From Plasmopara viticola (lineage: Eukaryota > Oomycota > Peronosporomycetes > Peronosporales > Peronosporaceae), in the NCBI GenBank assembly GCA_001695595.3, contig MBPM02000016.1, positions 124,001 through 188,000 on the forward strand: a stretch of 64,000 bases of DNA. The letters run 5' to 3'. Positions 9,100 to 20,700 of the stretch are shown here, one piece after another. Position numbers and translations under genes: made by a program. The notes under the pieces were generated by a model, which saw only the letters and a list, made by a program, of their open reading frames with translations, ran no database searches and was not told where the DNA came from. Numbering within the stretch: position 1 is the stretch's first letter; each line of letters opens with the position of its first letter.

Positions 9100-12000
9100 C
9101 TCACAGCTGAATTCCAGCTTTTGGTCACAAGACAACACTGACACCTTTACTGGGCATAATGGGGTAGGCCTGCTGCGCACACCCTCGTGCCCTGTCCGAT
9201 CACTTCACGATGTCACAAGCCAGCATGTCTCCTCAACGGAAATATTGCCCCGATACTTGCTAGTGCGAGGCACATTGGACTCCGTCGTGACCTACATTCA
9301 CGTGGTCTACGCTCCGATCCAGCCAAGCCAGCGGACGGAATTTTTTGCAGCCCTCGCTCGCACCTTCAAAGAAGATTTTTAACACCTTGTGCTTGGTGAC
9401 TTGATTACAGTCCTTTCAAGTCAACTCGACCGAGCAAGGCAAGAGGATCGAAATCGAGTCCAAGGTCGTGAAGCCTTGTTAGACTGGATGACCACCTTGC
9501 ACTTGGTGGATGCCTGGTGTCTATAACATCCAGACGTTCAACAATTTACCAGCCCCAACAGCAGCTCCAGACTCAACTACGTCTTGGTAAGCTCTCGACT
9601 TTGGCACTCGGCAACCCAAGATGTCCATCACGACTTCCGGGGCTTAGCAGGTCAAGGGGACCACGCTGGAGTTTCATTCCAACTTGGAACTACCTGCTAT
9701 AAGCCCCCTTCTCTGGCCCCATGGAAATGTCCAACCTGGGTCATCCAGCTCCCGGAGGCGCAGGAATATCTGCACCACTCGCTTCGCGATCTCGCAAACT
9801 CCTTCCGAAGCCCCAACAGTAGCTCCTACAATCCCGGCTGTCTTCTCGACGAACACAAGCGAAGAGACTCGATCTTTCTAGAGAACTTTTTCAATCCAAG
9901 AAGAACGAACGCCAACGGACACTTGAAGACCTCCACCTTAAAGTGAACGCGCTGCAGCATGCCCAGGCTACAAACCCAGTTGAAGACTACTCCGAACAGC
10001 TTACGGCCGCAAAAGCCAGGCTTAAAGAGAAACTGGAAGAGCAATCTCACTATGCGTCCGAGCAGAAGTTTGCCTCGGACCTCAAGCAAACTAAGCATTG
10101 CTCCAAGTACTTCTTTCGACCACCCCAGGTCCTCCACAAGACACCCATTCCTGTGGATACGGCTGAAGACCTCGAACCTACTTGCAAAGCCTTCTCTTCG
10201 TATTGGTCTGGCGTGTACTGCTCACCGTCCAAGGAGTTTGGACACGTCAAGCCCAACTGGAACAGCATCAAGCTCTCCCGGATACTCCAACATACCAAGA
10301 CTCGACTGGCGCCAACGGATCAGTCTTATTTGGACAGCCCCTTTACGGCAAACGAGTTCCACTGGGCGCTATCACATACTCCGGCTGGTAAAACGCCTGG
10401 GCCCGACGGCCTTCCAGTCGAGTATTACAAGACCAACCCTTCTCTTTGGAGCCGCGTTTTGGAAGTAGTCTACGCGGCCCAGCTCCACCTAGGCCGTATG
10501 ACCAAATTTCAGAGGCGAGCTCAGGTCTCGTTGCTGTACAAGAAAGGGGACCGCAAGGTCCCTAGCAACTATCGACTGATCACGCTCCTTAATGTGGATG
10601 CCAAATTGGGACCCAAGATCCTTGCCCATCGTCTGGGTTCGATCCTCACCAGCCATTTACACTCAGACTAATACGGGTTCGTTCCAGGACGGGATATTCG
10701 CCACGCGCACTTACGGTTTCCGACTTTATCCCAGCTGTTCGGCAAGAAAGGGTCACCAGCCGGGGCGATTTTACTTGACTTCGCCAAGGCCTTCGATACT
10801 GTCGTTTGGGAAGCACTTGACATGGTCTTGAGGCATTTTGGGTTTGGCGACACGTCCAGGCGCTGGATCCGGGTCCTTTTCCCAGGAATCCTTGTAATAC
10901 TCATGTTCAACGGCCGCCCGTTAAGTCCATTTGAACTGGGCGCGGGGGTTCGACAGGGAGACCCCCCCCCGGCACTTTTTGTGCTTTTCATTGTGCCCAT
11001 GTTGAACCTACTAAGGGTGAAGCTACAGGATTACGGTTTGCGTAGTGGAAATGCAACGCACTCGGCGATCAGTTTCGCCGATGATTGCACTGGACTTCTT
11101 TCCGACCTCGAGCACACCAAGTTCGTTCTCAGCCAAGTGGAAGACTTTTGTGCGGCTTCGGGGATGCGGCTCATTAAGGACAAGACAGTGATACTCCCCT
11201 TTCACTCTTGGTCAGCTGAGAACGAGCCATTACGCCAGTCCTTATCCGAGCCGGGCGTGATCGTGGTTGGAAGCACAGAGCGCGCTAAGCTGTTGGGAAT
11301 ACTCTACGTCCCGACCCTCAGAGATGTTAACCGGCTCTAGCACTTACTCACAGAAATGGAAACCAAGTGCTCACTATGGCTTCACCGGGCACGCACGCTG
11401 CGTGGCCAAGTAGTGATCCAACAACAAATTATTCTGCCAACACTGTGGTATTTGGCTAGCGTCTGTCACGTTCCCTCAACTGGTACCAAGACCAGCTTAT
11501 GAAGCTAATTTCGCGCTTTCTTTGCCGGTTTAAGGCCTCCAACGCTCTCCCAAGGACTTGATGGTTTATTCCCTCTCATAAAGGCGGATTGGGTCTCACT
11601 CCCATCTCCGATATGATTCAAAGCCTTCAACTACACATGCTCTGCAAGGTGATCTTAGCTGGGCGGACTCCCCCAGAAAAGACCATTTCCTCGTGGGCAG
11701 CCCCTGTTATTCGTCTTTTCGATCAAGCCGCAGCTCCGTGGGGGAAGGGCTTCGACATACTATACGCACCCGTGACTACCAGCCCAGACTACGCAGTCTC
11801 CCGACGGTCTACCCGCTGGACAGCATTAGGGGCTTAATGGTACTTTGTGCTATTCACGTGGCACAGTCGACTCCGAGCAAAGGCCACTCGTCTTTAAGTC
11901 AAGTTCGACAAGCTCAACATGCCGATACTTGACATTGCAGACATCACCTACAGCCACCATGGACGCACACTGGCCAGAACCGCGCGGCCACTCGGGTTGT

Positions 12001-12970
12001 TTACTCACCTGGCCAACAACGGTATCCTCCGCCCTATAGATCTGTTTCGGATTTGTAAGCAACCAGTGACGGCAGCGAGACTCTCTCAATCTCTCAGCCA
12101 CCTTCCACCGGACGAATTACCAGCGTATGCTCTTGTTCCAACATTTTGGACAATGCCGATCGACTTCTCAACTCGCCCGCCGAATACCCGATCGGACCGA
12201 TCCAAGCGGTCCAACGCCACGCAGCATTCCACGCATGGGTCTTCGACACCTATGGGATTGCTGAGCTAAGCGTTGCTCGGATACGGGCCGCGCCATCCAA
12301 CTACCATGTTCCGGACCTGCCGCTTCCTCGCCTTGGTGTGGAAAGGGGCCCGGCCCAGTCAATGTGAAGCCGAGATATCAAGATTGGGAAGCACGTATTA
12401 CCCGTCTACTCTGATCTGCTCTACAGACTTCAACACAACGCGTTATATCTCGGCTACCGCCTTCAACATCTCCAAGGAGTTCAGTGTCAGTGCCACCACT
12501 GCGGCGTGCTTGAAACGGCTCCACATCTCTTTCGATACTGCGAGTTTGCGGCCAACACTTGGAATGAGTGGCTTGCCACTTTCCAAGCGCTGTTCTCGAC
12601 AAAACTTGAATGGGAAGCGATACTGTGGTTCAACGTCGAGCCTACACCGTCGGCCAAGTCCCTATACGGTTACAGTCTCTTCGTGATTTTCCACATAGTG
12701 CGGACTGTAATCTTACGCTGCTTATGGATGCATCGGAACGATATTCGCTTCCACGAGCTTCCGGCCAACCTGATAGACGTTCAAGCCCGAAACAAGGCGG
12801 TGGTGGCACTTCATGTTGAGCGCTACTTCCAGGATCTTCTACTCAAAACGCTTAATTACTCTGGATTTCAACGGCGCCAACTACTGGACTTGATGGACAC
12901 TATCGGGCTCTCCCCGACTCAGCCACCAACCGTCCAACAAACGCGCCCCCCCCTGGACCAGCCACCATAA
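9100..12970 (+). mobile_element. Degenerate non-LTR retrotransposon (LINE)
   Basis: The block holds, in order, remains of an apurinic-type endonuclease (about 9100-9690: YIHVVYAP, HLVLGD, then SSSRLNYVLVSS and GDHAGVSF), a reverse transcriptase (9943-11340), and a C-terminal zinc-finger region (about 12490-12970: CQCHHC...HLFRYC). All are on the plus strand in LINE order, and no LTRs or integrase are seen. It is broken by in-frame stops (9380-9382, 10669-10671, 11338-11340) and frame changes after about 11500, so it cannot make a full ORF2. The N-terminal half of the endonuclease is missing, which fits the usual 5' truncation. It is clearly more GC-rich than the intergenic DNA around it. Exact ends were not fixed and no target-site duplication was found. 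Confidence 0.88.
9943..11340 (+). pseudogene. LINE reverse transcriptase domain, interrupted
   Basis: This is one continuous frame apart from two stops, at 10669-10671 (TAA) and the end at 11338-11340 (TAG). Motifs in order are: TPAGKTPGPDGLPVEYYK, YRLITLLNVDAK (fingers), the block A region ILLDFAKAFDTVVW (first catalytic Asp), block B GVRQGDPP, and block C ISFADDCTG with the two catalytic Asp residues. Both stops could come from CAA/CAG to TAA/TAG changes, that is C to T, since Gln is plausible at each. The polymerase core is otherwise well kept, which suggests fairly recent loss. Confidence 0.88.
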
Positions 12971-13471
12971 CCAAGCGCTATTACTTCAGTGACTTGTCTT
13001 GGCAAACGCGGACATAGAGCACAACTCAACCAAGCTTATCGACCATCCATCACAAGTTTCGACTTCGCGTCATTTTACATAATTTCTTTAGCCTGTAAAC
13101 CTTAGCGATTAAAACGGTAGCTAGGCAATTTGCTGGATAAAAGTGTAATGAAATTTATTTATCTACTAGACTCGGTAAACTTTTGTGGAATATCTAAGCG
13201 ATCCAACCAAACCTATCACTTGATTACTGCCGCATATCTAAAAAAAAGCGATGGTCGCACTGTATTCAGTCGTTAACACTTTTTTGCAGTAGCTACGATA
13301 AGCTTTTTAGTTAGTTAGTACAAGCAGCTCTACCAAAAAATGGTGAGATATATGGTGAAAGAAAGGCTCAAAACAGCGTTAGGTTCAGTATTAGGTTTTG
13401 CTATTAGAAAAAGCTCGAATTTATTTCCACGAAAGGGCGTATAGGTCTAAATTTGTTTGTCCAACAGAAAA
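12971..13471. other. Gap between the LINE and the DRC4 gene
   Basis: No gene is seen. The first 60 bp contain cttggcaaacgcgg, similar to cttggcaacgcgat in the LINE-tail repeats at 17598 and 58869, so this may be the LINE 3' UTR. The rest is AT-rich and should hold the DRC4 promoter. Confidence 0.4.
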
Positions 13472-15126
13472 ATGGGACCGAAGAAGAGCAAAGGCAAGAA
13501 GGAGAAGAAGGTCAAAGGGGGCGGCGTGAGCAAGAGAGGTGTGGTCGAAACAACCGACGCTGAACGAGCAAATGAAGCCGGTCGGCTGGAGCTGGTTAAT
13601 CAGGCAAAGGCTTTGCTGGAACTTACTCGCAAGGAGGAACAGGCGTTCAACGAATTCCAGCAGCAGAGAGAACGGATCAACTACTTTTGGATCGTGGAAA
13701 AAAAGAACTTTGAAGATCGGAAGACGGAACTGCGTAATAAAGAGCGAGAAAGACAAGACTTGGAGGAGAAACATCAAGTTGAAATAAAGGTGACAGTGGG
13801 TGGCAATTGAATCAATTGAATGTGTCGTTAATGGTCATTTCTTTAGATCTACAAGCAACAAGTAAAGCATTTGCTTTACGAGCATCAAAACGCAATTACA
13901 GAGCTCAAGAAAGGTTTGTGCAATTTGTCGATCGTGCAAATGTCAAATCCTACTTACCTATATGGTGTTTAGACATAGAGCAGTCACTCAAGCTGTCGCA
14001 AAATGATTACCGCGGTAATGAGCGCGAACTGAAGGCCGACAAGCAGCATCTAAAATCTGATCTTAAAGAAATTGCGCTGTCGCATCAAGATTACCTGAAG
14101 TCTTTAAAGAAGAAGCAAGATGGCCGCATCTCGGAATTGCGCCAAGAGTTCGAGCGGAATGCTAAGGAGTTGCAGCAAAAGTATGAGCGCAAACACAAGG
14201 CTCTTCGGGATGAGATTGGGGCTCGTCGGAAGCAGGATACACAAAAGATTGAAGAGCGTAAGAATTTGCACATTGCACAGCTCATGACTGCTCACGAAAA
14301 AGCGTTTGGGGAGATCAAGAACTATTACAACGATATCACGCACAATAATCTGGATCTTATTAAATCTTTGAAAGAAGAAGTAAGCGAAATGAAGAAAAAG
14401 GAAACGCAAGATGAAAAGCTTATGTTTGAGATTTCTCAAGAAAACAAGCGAATGTCGGAGCCTTTAAAGCGAGCTCTTCTCGATATTGAAAAACTAAGAC
14501 AGAACATTTCCGTGTATCAAGAAGAAAAGGTGGAGCTACGTTCTGCCAAGACGCAATTATTGGTTCTTGAACAGCAATATGCTTCTCTCTCGTGGGAGTT
14601 TGAAGTGCTGCAGCAGCGTACCGAGCAAGTGGCTCGAGAACTGAATGAGCTCACGACACAATTCCACAGCAGCATTTACGATGTACAGCAGAAGGCTGGG
14701 CTTAAGAATTTACTGCTCGAGAAAAAGATGGGTGCGCTGACTCTGCAGCTCGAACGAAAAGATGCTGAATTAAATGAGGTCTTGCTGCATGCCAAGCTTG
14801 ACCCAGCAATTGTAAATCGCGTCAAAGGACGGCTCGAGAATATCATTGATAATAAAGCCGAAGAGCTCCGAGAATTGGAAGCGGAGTTGGCCCATGTCGC
14901 CAAGTTACAGCAGGAACTTGCTACATCCATGCAACTTAAATTAAGCGAGTATGGTATTTCATTCGACGAGCTAGGATTTGTGCCTCAAACACGGCCAGCA
15001 GCTGATCGACGTGTCGAGTCTCCAAATAGTAATCAAAGCAATAACACTTCAAGTGACGAGGTAGCAACATTGCCGAGTATTTCAACCAAGAGTGCGCGTT
15101 TGGCACGGATGCGAGCTACGGCATAA
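13472..15126 (+). CDS. DRC4: Dynein regulatory complex subunit 4 (GAS8 family)
   Basis: DRC4 is a coiled-coil subunit of the nexin-dynein regulatory complex, which links outer doublets of motile axonemes and controls beat. The model is join(13472..13789,13847..13913,13973..15126), 512 aa, with introns of 57 and 59 nt. The start is MGPKKSKGKKEKK, matching the basic start of the family. The splice joins restore the hallmark run EEKHQVEIKIYKQQVKHLL, followed by LYEHQNAITELKK, and exon 3 holds NYYNDITHNNL. Nearly all of residues 50-470 are predicted coiled coil; the tail is Ser/Asn-rich. The length is close to animal and algal forms (about 480). Its presence, apparently intact, implies a flagellated stage. 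A nearer upstream TTG is in frame, but the ATG fits the family better. Confidence 0.95.
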
Positions 15127-15319
15127 TCTTTAGCTTCTTCGTTGAACGATGCCATTATGCCAGTGCTTACCGTAGCATGAGCTCACCAGGACTTGTAGCT
15201 TTAACTCAAACCTGTTCATTTAATATATTAAAAACCTTGAGCTATGGAGGAGACCTACTGGTCTTGCTCGGAACTACTAATACTATTTAGCAAAGCTTTA
15301 CAATTTAACATCTTACCCT

Positions 15320-16279
15320 TTAATCGACTCCCAGCCGAGTCGGAAGCACTAAGTAGCAAAGCTTGATGACGCGTTCGTCTAAATAATCCAGCTTGGTCAT
15401 CATATCACGTTCAAAACTTGCAAGTTGAGCATGGATTTGTTGCAACGTTTTGACGTAAGTTTGCAACAAGGTCATTGGTGCACCCCCCACCTGCAAAATT
15501 TCATGTGCACCTACGTGCATGAACGAATTTATGTCTACAGAGACAGGTAACGATGAAGTCGGGAGCGCGGGAGGAATCACAGTATGCGTCGAGCTAAAGC
15601 AATGTTCCGGGTTCGCGTTAGGCGTCGACGTTGTTGCTTCGGGCATTGCAGCTTGTAAATATGCAGCAACTACATCTCCAGGTCGTATCATGTCCATGGC
15701 AGGAGAAAAAACTTCTGGCAGTTGCTGCATCTCCTCTTGCGTCAAGGATTTTATGCCGTGTGCCTTCTTAAAGTGGTTAAGCCAATTATTTACACCTTTG
15801 AGCGACGTGTGTGAATCATCGGATGAGTATTGCATGAAAAGCTCCATACTCTTAGTAGCTAGGGACTCTGCTGAGACGTCACGGCCTAATTTTCGCTGTC
15901 GAATGAGCCACCGATACAGCTCTTGCTCCACCCCTGGATTGTACTCGGACGTGGTCTTGAGCGTCTTGCGCTTAAGTGTCGACATATGTTTGGCATCGAT
16001 GCAAAAGGCCACAATGCGATCTCTATTTTTTTTAATGTCCGACACTTGTTGGCGGCTAATGCCGAAGATACGAGCGATGGCTATCGGCTGCTCGCCGCTG
16101 TCAAGACGCTGCAGAACCTGCTGTTTGTCGTAAATGGAGAGCACCACGCGCTTGCGCTTTGAGCTGGTGGAAGTATTTGGGCAAGAAAGGAATGAAGGGA
16201 GCTCCGTACCACTTAATGTGAGGGCATCGTCCGTAACACCAGCAAGCTCCTGGAGACTATTGACACTTGAATCATTCAT
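15320..16279 (-). CDS. CENP-B/Tc5-type DNA-binding protein without transposase domain
   Basis: This single-exon gene encodes 319 aa from the first ATG (MNDSSVNSLQELAG). Residues about 40-95 form a psq/CENP-B N-terminal helix-turn-helix (KRKRVVLSIYDKQQVLQRL, then GISRQQVSDIKKNRDRI). Residues about 112-180 fit the CENP-B/Tc5 second DNA-binding domain (VEQELYRWLIRQRKLGRDVS; VNNWLNHFKKAHGI). In pogo/Tigger transposases a DDE domain of over 200 residues follows. Here only about 140 residues follow, with no DDE motifs. It therefore looks like a host gene derived from a transposase, perhaps a chromatin or transcription factor. A short coiled tail (LLQTYVKTLQQIHAQL) may mediate dimers. It could also be a truncated element, but the frame is clean throughout. 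Confidence 0.8.
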   Translation of the reverse strand: MNDSSVNSLQELAGVTDDALTLSGTELPSFLSCPNTSTSSKRKRVVLSIYDKQQVLQRLDSGEQPIAIARIFGISRQQVSDIKKNRDRIVAFCIDAKHMSTLKRKTLKTTSEYNPGVEQELYRWLIRQRKLGRDVSAESLATKSMELFMQYSSDDSHTSLKGVNNWLNHFKKAHGIKSLTQEEMQQLPEVFSPAMDMIRPGDVVAAYLQAAMPEATTSTPNANPEHCFSSTHTVIPPALPTSSLPVSVDINSFMHVGAHEILQVGGAPMTLLQTYVKTLQQIHAQLASFERDMMTKLDYLDERVIKLCYLVLPTRLGVD

Positions 16280-16539
16280 AATAAGAAATTTATACGGACG
16301 GCGTTTTCCGGACTGTAAGCTGGAGCTCAGTACTGATTGGAGTGTGGACCACAATATTGCCTACAGGTATACGTCAAGCGCATCTTTGAATAATGAGCTC
16401 CAAATGGAGCGCTCTTACGTCTACAGGGTCGCCGTCTTGTGGTACGTGTGACACTTGCAATTTTAAGGTCGACATTCTCGTAACCTTGTGAGCTTTACTG
16501 TCAGTCCCGTTGGACCTGCTCTTGCTCAAGAAGAAGCGA

Positions 16540-16729
16540 ATGACCGAAGAGGAAGCGGTTCAAAGCTTGAACAAAGGTGCGCCACCTCAGTGTGTGTATG
16601 CAGTACACAAATGTGTCCGATTTCGCAAAAGAAATTGACGTTATGTGCATGACTGCAGCGCTCCTAGAGGAGACACTGACGCGGTTGCGAGGCAAAGCGC
16701 AACAGCTTCAAAACAACAAGTGGATGTAA
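16540..16729 (+). pseudogene. Possible small coiled-coil gene remnant with a frame break
   Basis: Two coding-like stretches lie in different plus-strand frames. From 16540: MTEEEAVQSLNKGAPPQ. From 16598 to the stop at 16727-16729: a 43-codon frame containing SDFAKEIDVMCMTAALLEE and ending in NNKWM. The second looks like an amphipathic helix. No intron of normal length joins them, so a one-base frame change or an unseen exon is needed. A good intron-like stretch (gtacgt...gtcag, about 16442-16503) lies just upstream. The family was not recognised. Confidence 0.3.
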
Positions 16730-17597
16730 GTAGTACTTGTGATTAGTAGCGGTATTTAATTAAGAATAAGTGTTTTAGGTATTCCACAAGTGGTCACGGC
16801 CACAGCTGCTAGTAGGGACGGTCGAATAATTGATCACTTGCTTTTCCGCTTTAATTCATTTCAGCAACATTAGCATTTGTTATTGTTACAGGAAATCCGC
16901 TCATTAATTCACTCTGCAAAAGCCTTTGATTGAGATAAGCGATTAAATGTAGCTGCAATACTTGACAGTAAAGCTTGCACTTCGCGTCTTGACGAGGTGC
17001 ACCTGATAAAACTGTCATCATAGCAGACAGCATTTAGCGCTTGAGAAATTTACTACTGCTATATGCATACAACTTCAACGCGCAGCCAATAAGATTGAGC
17101 ACTTGAAAGCGCCATGCGAATGACAAATGGCGTGATAACAAGAGTGCTGAGTTATGCAGCAAGAAAGCGACATTTTTCAGAATACTTCGCAATATCATTG
17201 CGAGCTCGCTTTGAGAAATTGCTAAGACAGTGTCCTGAAGCTAAACGCTCGTCCCGCGATTCCAGAGACAAATTCGAAGGGCGTGAATGTTTCCTCAGTA
17301 GCTTATTAGCGACTGGAAGAGAGCAAAAGTTAGGTAAAGCGCACACAAAGAACAAATTTATAGTGCCAGGCGGCGTTTGAGTCAGAGGTGCATGCGGCCT
17401 AGGCTTGCTGTAAAATCTCGCAGAAGTAAGGTAAGTAAGGGCAAGAAACCTTCCGGCTGTGTTCGATCAAAAATTTGAATGAGTACACTCACCCCCCCCC
17501 CTTCAAATATGATACGCTTTGCATTTTGAAAGGAAAAAATAGCAAGCCACTATCTGCATACATTATAGTATTTCTTACGAATTTAGAGCACTTTTAT
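16730..17597. other. Gene-free, AT-rich spacer
   Basis: No supported gene is seen. There is a C homopolymer near 17491-17501. An 88-codon plus frame at 17114-17380 has no recognisable motif and I do not call it. Confidence 0.4.
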
Positions 17598-17708
17598 GCC
17601 CGCCGAACGAGACCCGACGTATGCGGACACCACTCTATGCCGTGGACTAGCTAGACTGAGCCTAACACGTACATAACTTGGCAACGCGATAACGTAATAC
17701 ATTACATT
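17598..17708 (+). repeat. LINE-family 3' tail fragment
   Basis: This block, gcccgccgaacga through gtaatacattacatt, is about 96 percent identical to 58869-58972 in retroposon B (four base differences noted in about 103). It ends in a simple AT-rich tail like the other copies. No copy of the 5' module precedes it, so it looks like a 5'-truncated insertion. No clear target-site duplication was found. Confidence 0.8.
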
Positions 17709-20700
17709 AGATAAATGTCTAACGTTTTTTATTACGAAGTGCATCGATATCTGAGCTTAAAACACTAGGAGTAATATTTTTCTTGCAGCAGGACTGTTAC
17801 TTTTATGTCGATAAAAATATTCGTTGTATGTTTCTACAGTCGCGCATTAGTTTTTGTCTTTGCAGTACTTACTTTTGTGTCCGCTAAAGAACAGCAAAGT
17901 CACTGCAGTCATAAGTAGAAACGCCGTAGATATATTTCTCTAACAATGTTACCCTACTGTATTTCTAGGTCGTGTACAAGTCAGCTCATTGTAAGCACAA
18001 TTGAGACTTTTTTAAAAGGCGCAAACATGCTAGCGATGACACCAGTATCGTCTGAGATGGCCAAGTACAGAGATCTTTGTGAATTTTTTTACTGAAGTGC
18101 TCGTCTGTTACGCGGCAAACATTTCGTTGCTTTAAAAAAAAAAAAAAAGGATCACTCCTATCAGCCTAATAGTAGCCGCTTACAAACGAGAAGCTCGCTA
18201 TGCATGTTTATAAGTATCAGCTTCAGTAAAGAATACAAACTCCATCATTCACTAACTTAAATTTAGTTCGAAGAAAGAATTCTTTAAAAACATGTACAGA
18301 AATGAGTGTCTGTGGCTATACCTTTATCTTTATACTTGGCACAAAGAAGTTGAAGCATCACGAAAGACTTCAGGTGGCTGTATAGGCCTACTGCTGATGG
18401 CCTCCATTGTCAACGCTTACAGTCTAAAGTTACTTTTTGGGAGACTTTTCGGTCTTCAAATAGCATAGATATTTTGAGAAATAATGCTAAAGTCAACGCT
18501 CAGCTGGCTGGAGATTAAGAGCTCGAATCTCGGGGTCCATCAAGCGGTCCGATTATCATGGATTCTTACTTATACTGTCGATAAGGAAATCAACCTTTAA
18601 AGTAATCGTCAGCACATAGGCTTCCGTCGATGCTTTATCTGTGGTGATACCTGCGAAGTGCGGAAAGGTACATCAGTACCAAGACCGCCAAGGTTCAAAG
18701 AGTCGATTTCCCGTGCCGCCGAGGAACGGCAGCACTTAAAAAGCAAAAAAGGGTATAGGAGAGAGGAAAATGAAGCCATGTCCCGATAAGCAATTAGAGA
18801 TTGAAAGGCCTCGAAAGTTAGTATAAACCTGTCTTGTTGGTGCTTGTGGCAATCGTGTAGGGTTTAGCTAGTCATAATAGTCCAAAGCATCACTGTCTAA
18901 GGAAGTCAGCCGTATGCTGAGCACATTGACGTGCGTGCTAATGTAATTCTAAATTATGACGAAATACTTTATACAAATTATGATATATATATATTAATTT
19001 TTCGCAAGAACAAGTGTGGTTCCGGACTTGACGCCCCCAACTTTGACAGGATCAAAAGCTGTTTGATATTGGACGTGGTTGCAACTAAATTTTGTTTAAA
19101 AAGAAAAAAAACATTAAAATGGTCACTTCCAATAGAATATCACTAATTTTTAATCGAGTTTGAGGATTTGTCCCCGACAGCCCCTGCTGTACAGTGATAT
19201 TTAGGAAAAATCTTCCATGGTAGTTGAGCATTTCTACAGCGAAGCTCTCGAAGAGCGATGGTTGGATAGAGCGAGTGAATCGTCGTTGAAGTCGCATCCC
19301 CAAGCTATGCACAGATACGCCGAGGCACTGAAACAGCGTTGTATCACTCACTAAGACAGTGTTGATCATACCTTATCGTCAATCCAAATGAATAGGTTAA
19401 ACAGCCGTCACAACTCGCTTATGCGACCACATTGTGGCTCCAATTTTCATGCTTGTCGACCGGCTTGCTCATACTAGCCCTCAAATAATGCGCAAGCAAA
19501 GGCTTGGTGTGCTATATTATGTGTGAGACAAGATAGTTTTACGGCAAAATACACGCGAAGAGTACGTTTAATCAAAAAGACGGTATAATCAGTCATAAAT
19601 TGAAATAAAAAATGTGATTTCATAAAATGCTAGAATTTGTCCGTAAGTGCAGCTACTACTGTTGAAAAGTCTATAATGCTCTCGCGCTTCATCTGCCCAA
19701 TTAAATTAAGAGATTTAGCGTTTACGCTTGACGTCACTCAAGGATATGAGCACACCCAGTGCTCTGTGTGGACATTTGAAGTCGTGTTATTAAGTGAGTG
19801 GTATGAACACAGGTCCATCCGCTAAAAGCCAACTGCAAAATTGATTATAGGTTCGGAGTGTCACAATCTCTGTTTCAAGAGGTGCGAGCCAAGCAACTCG
19901 CAAGCAAAGAACTACATACGACTACACGCTCGCAGATCGCACCGATTCTGCAAGCATAAATCTCGAAGCTGAAGCATCCGTTGCACGACTTGGCAAAGAC
20001 GTCGTCATCATTGGTTACCAGCTCCAAGGCTACGTTTGTAGACGTCGAAAGAGATTAGTATCGTAGCAACGAGCACTTAGTGTCCCACTTGATCCTAAAA
20101 TATCGTCCTCTTCTATCTCCCGTTAATAAAGAGGGCGAGTGCCACCTACGTGCGGTGAATAATTGCGCAGTATTATCATCAGTGTCAAACCCTATTTTCT
20201 GCAAAGTGGCGGTACTTTGTCTTCGAAAGTTCAAGATGTCATATTATTTAAAATGCTTTGACGATGCAGACGCTTTTGATTGTGTTCTACTGTATCTTTG
20301 TAAAGAATACGCCTCATTATTAGGGATGATGGTGTAACGGCGACGCACAGACCTCATCTCGAAATTGTGGTGATCACTGCAGAAAACGTGCCTACAGAAA
20401 CATGATTTGTGGGCGATGGCTTCATAAAAAACTTCTTTGGCAGTCGAATACATATAATTAGCCGAGCGAACTCGTATCAAAAAGACCTCTTCACACGCAC
20501 ATCGACTTTGCTGTAGCCGTTGGGAAGTGCGAACAAACAGTGCAATTCCTTGCACTTTTGTATCTATCATTCGGAGCCGTCGTCTCCAAGCATTAGTCCT
20601 ACGTGAATACCTCTGGTATGTTTACAGCGCCGACACCGACCTTCGCTATAAATAGTTACCAAGAAGGGTACAGTAGTTTGTGTAGCCGATACTTTTATGG

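Noticed and set aside
17598..17708. Solo LTR
   Set aside because: It lacks TG...CA ends and a 4-6 bp duplication, and its partner copy sits inside an element with a 15-bp duplication and an AT-rich tail, which fits LINE-type movement better.
18498..18545. tRNA gene
   Set aside because: D-arm-like and T-arm-like strings are present but there is no anticodon arm between them and no acceptor pairing; at best a degraded SINE or tRNA fragment.
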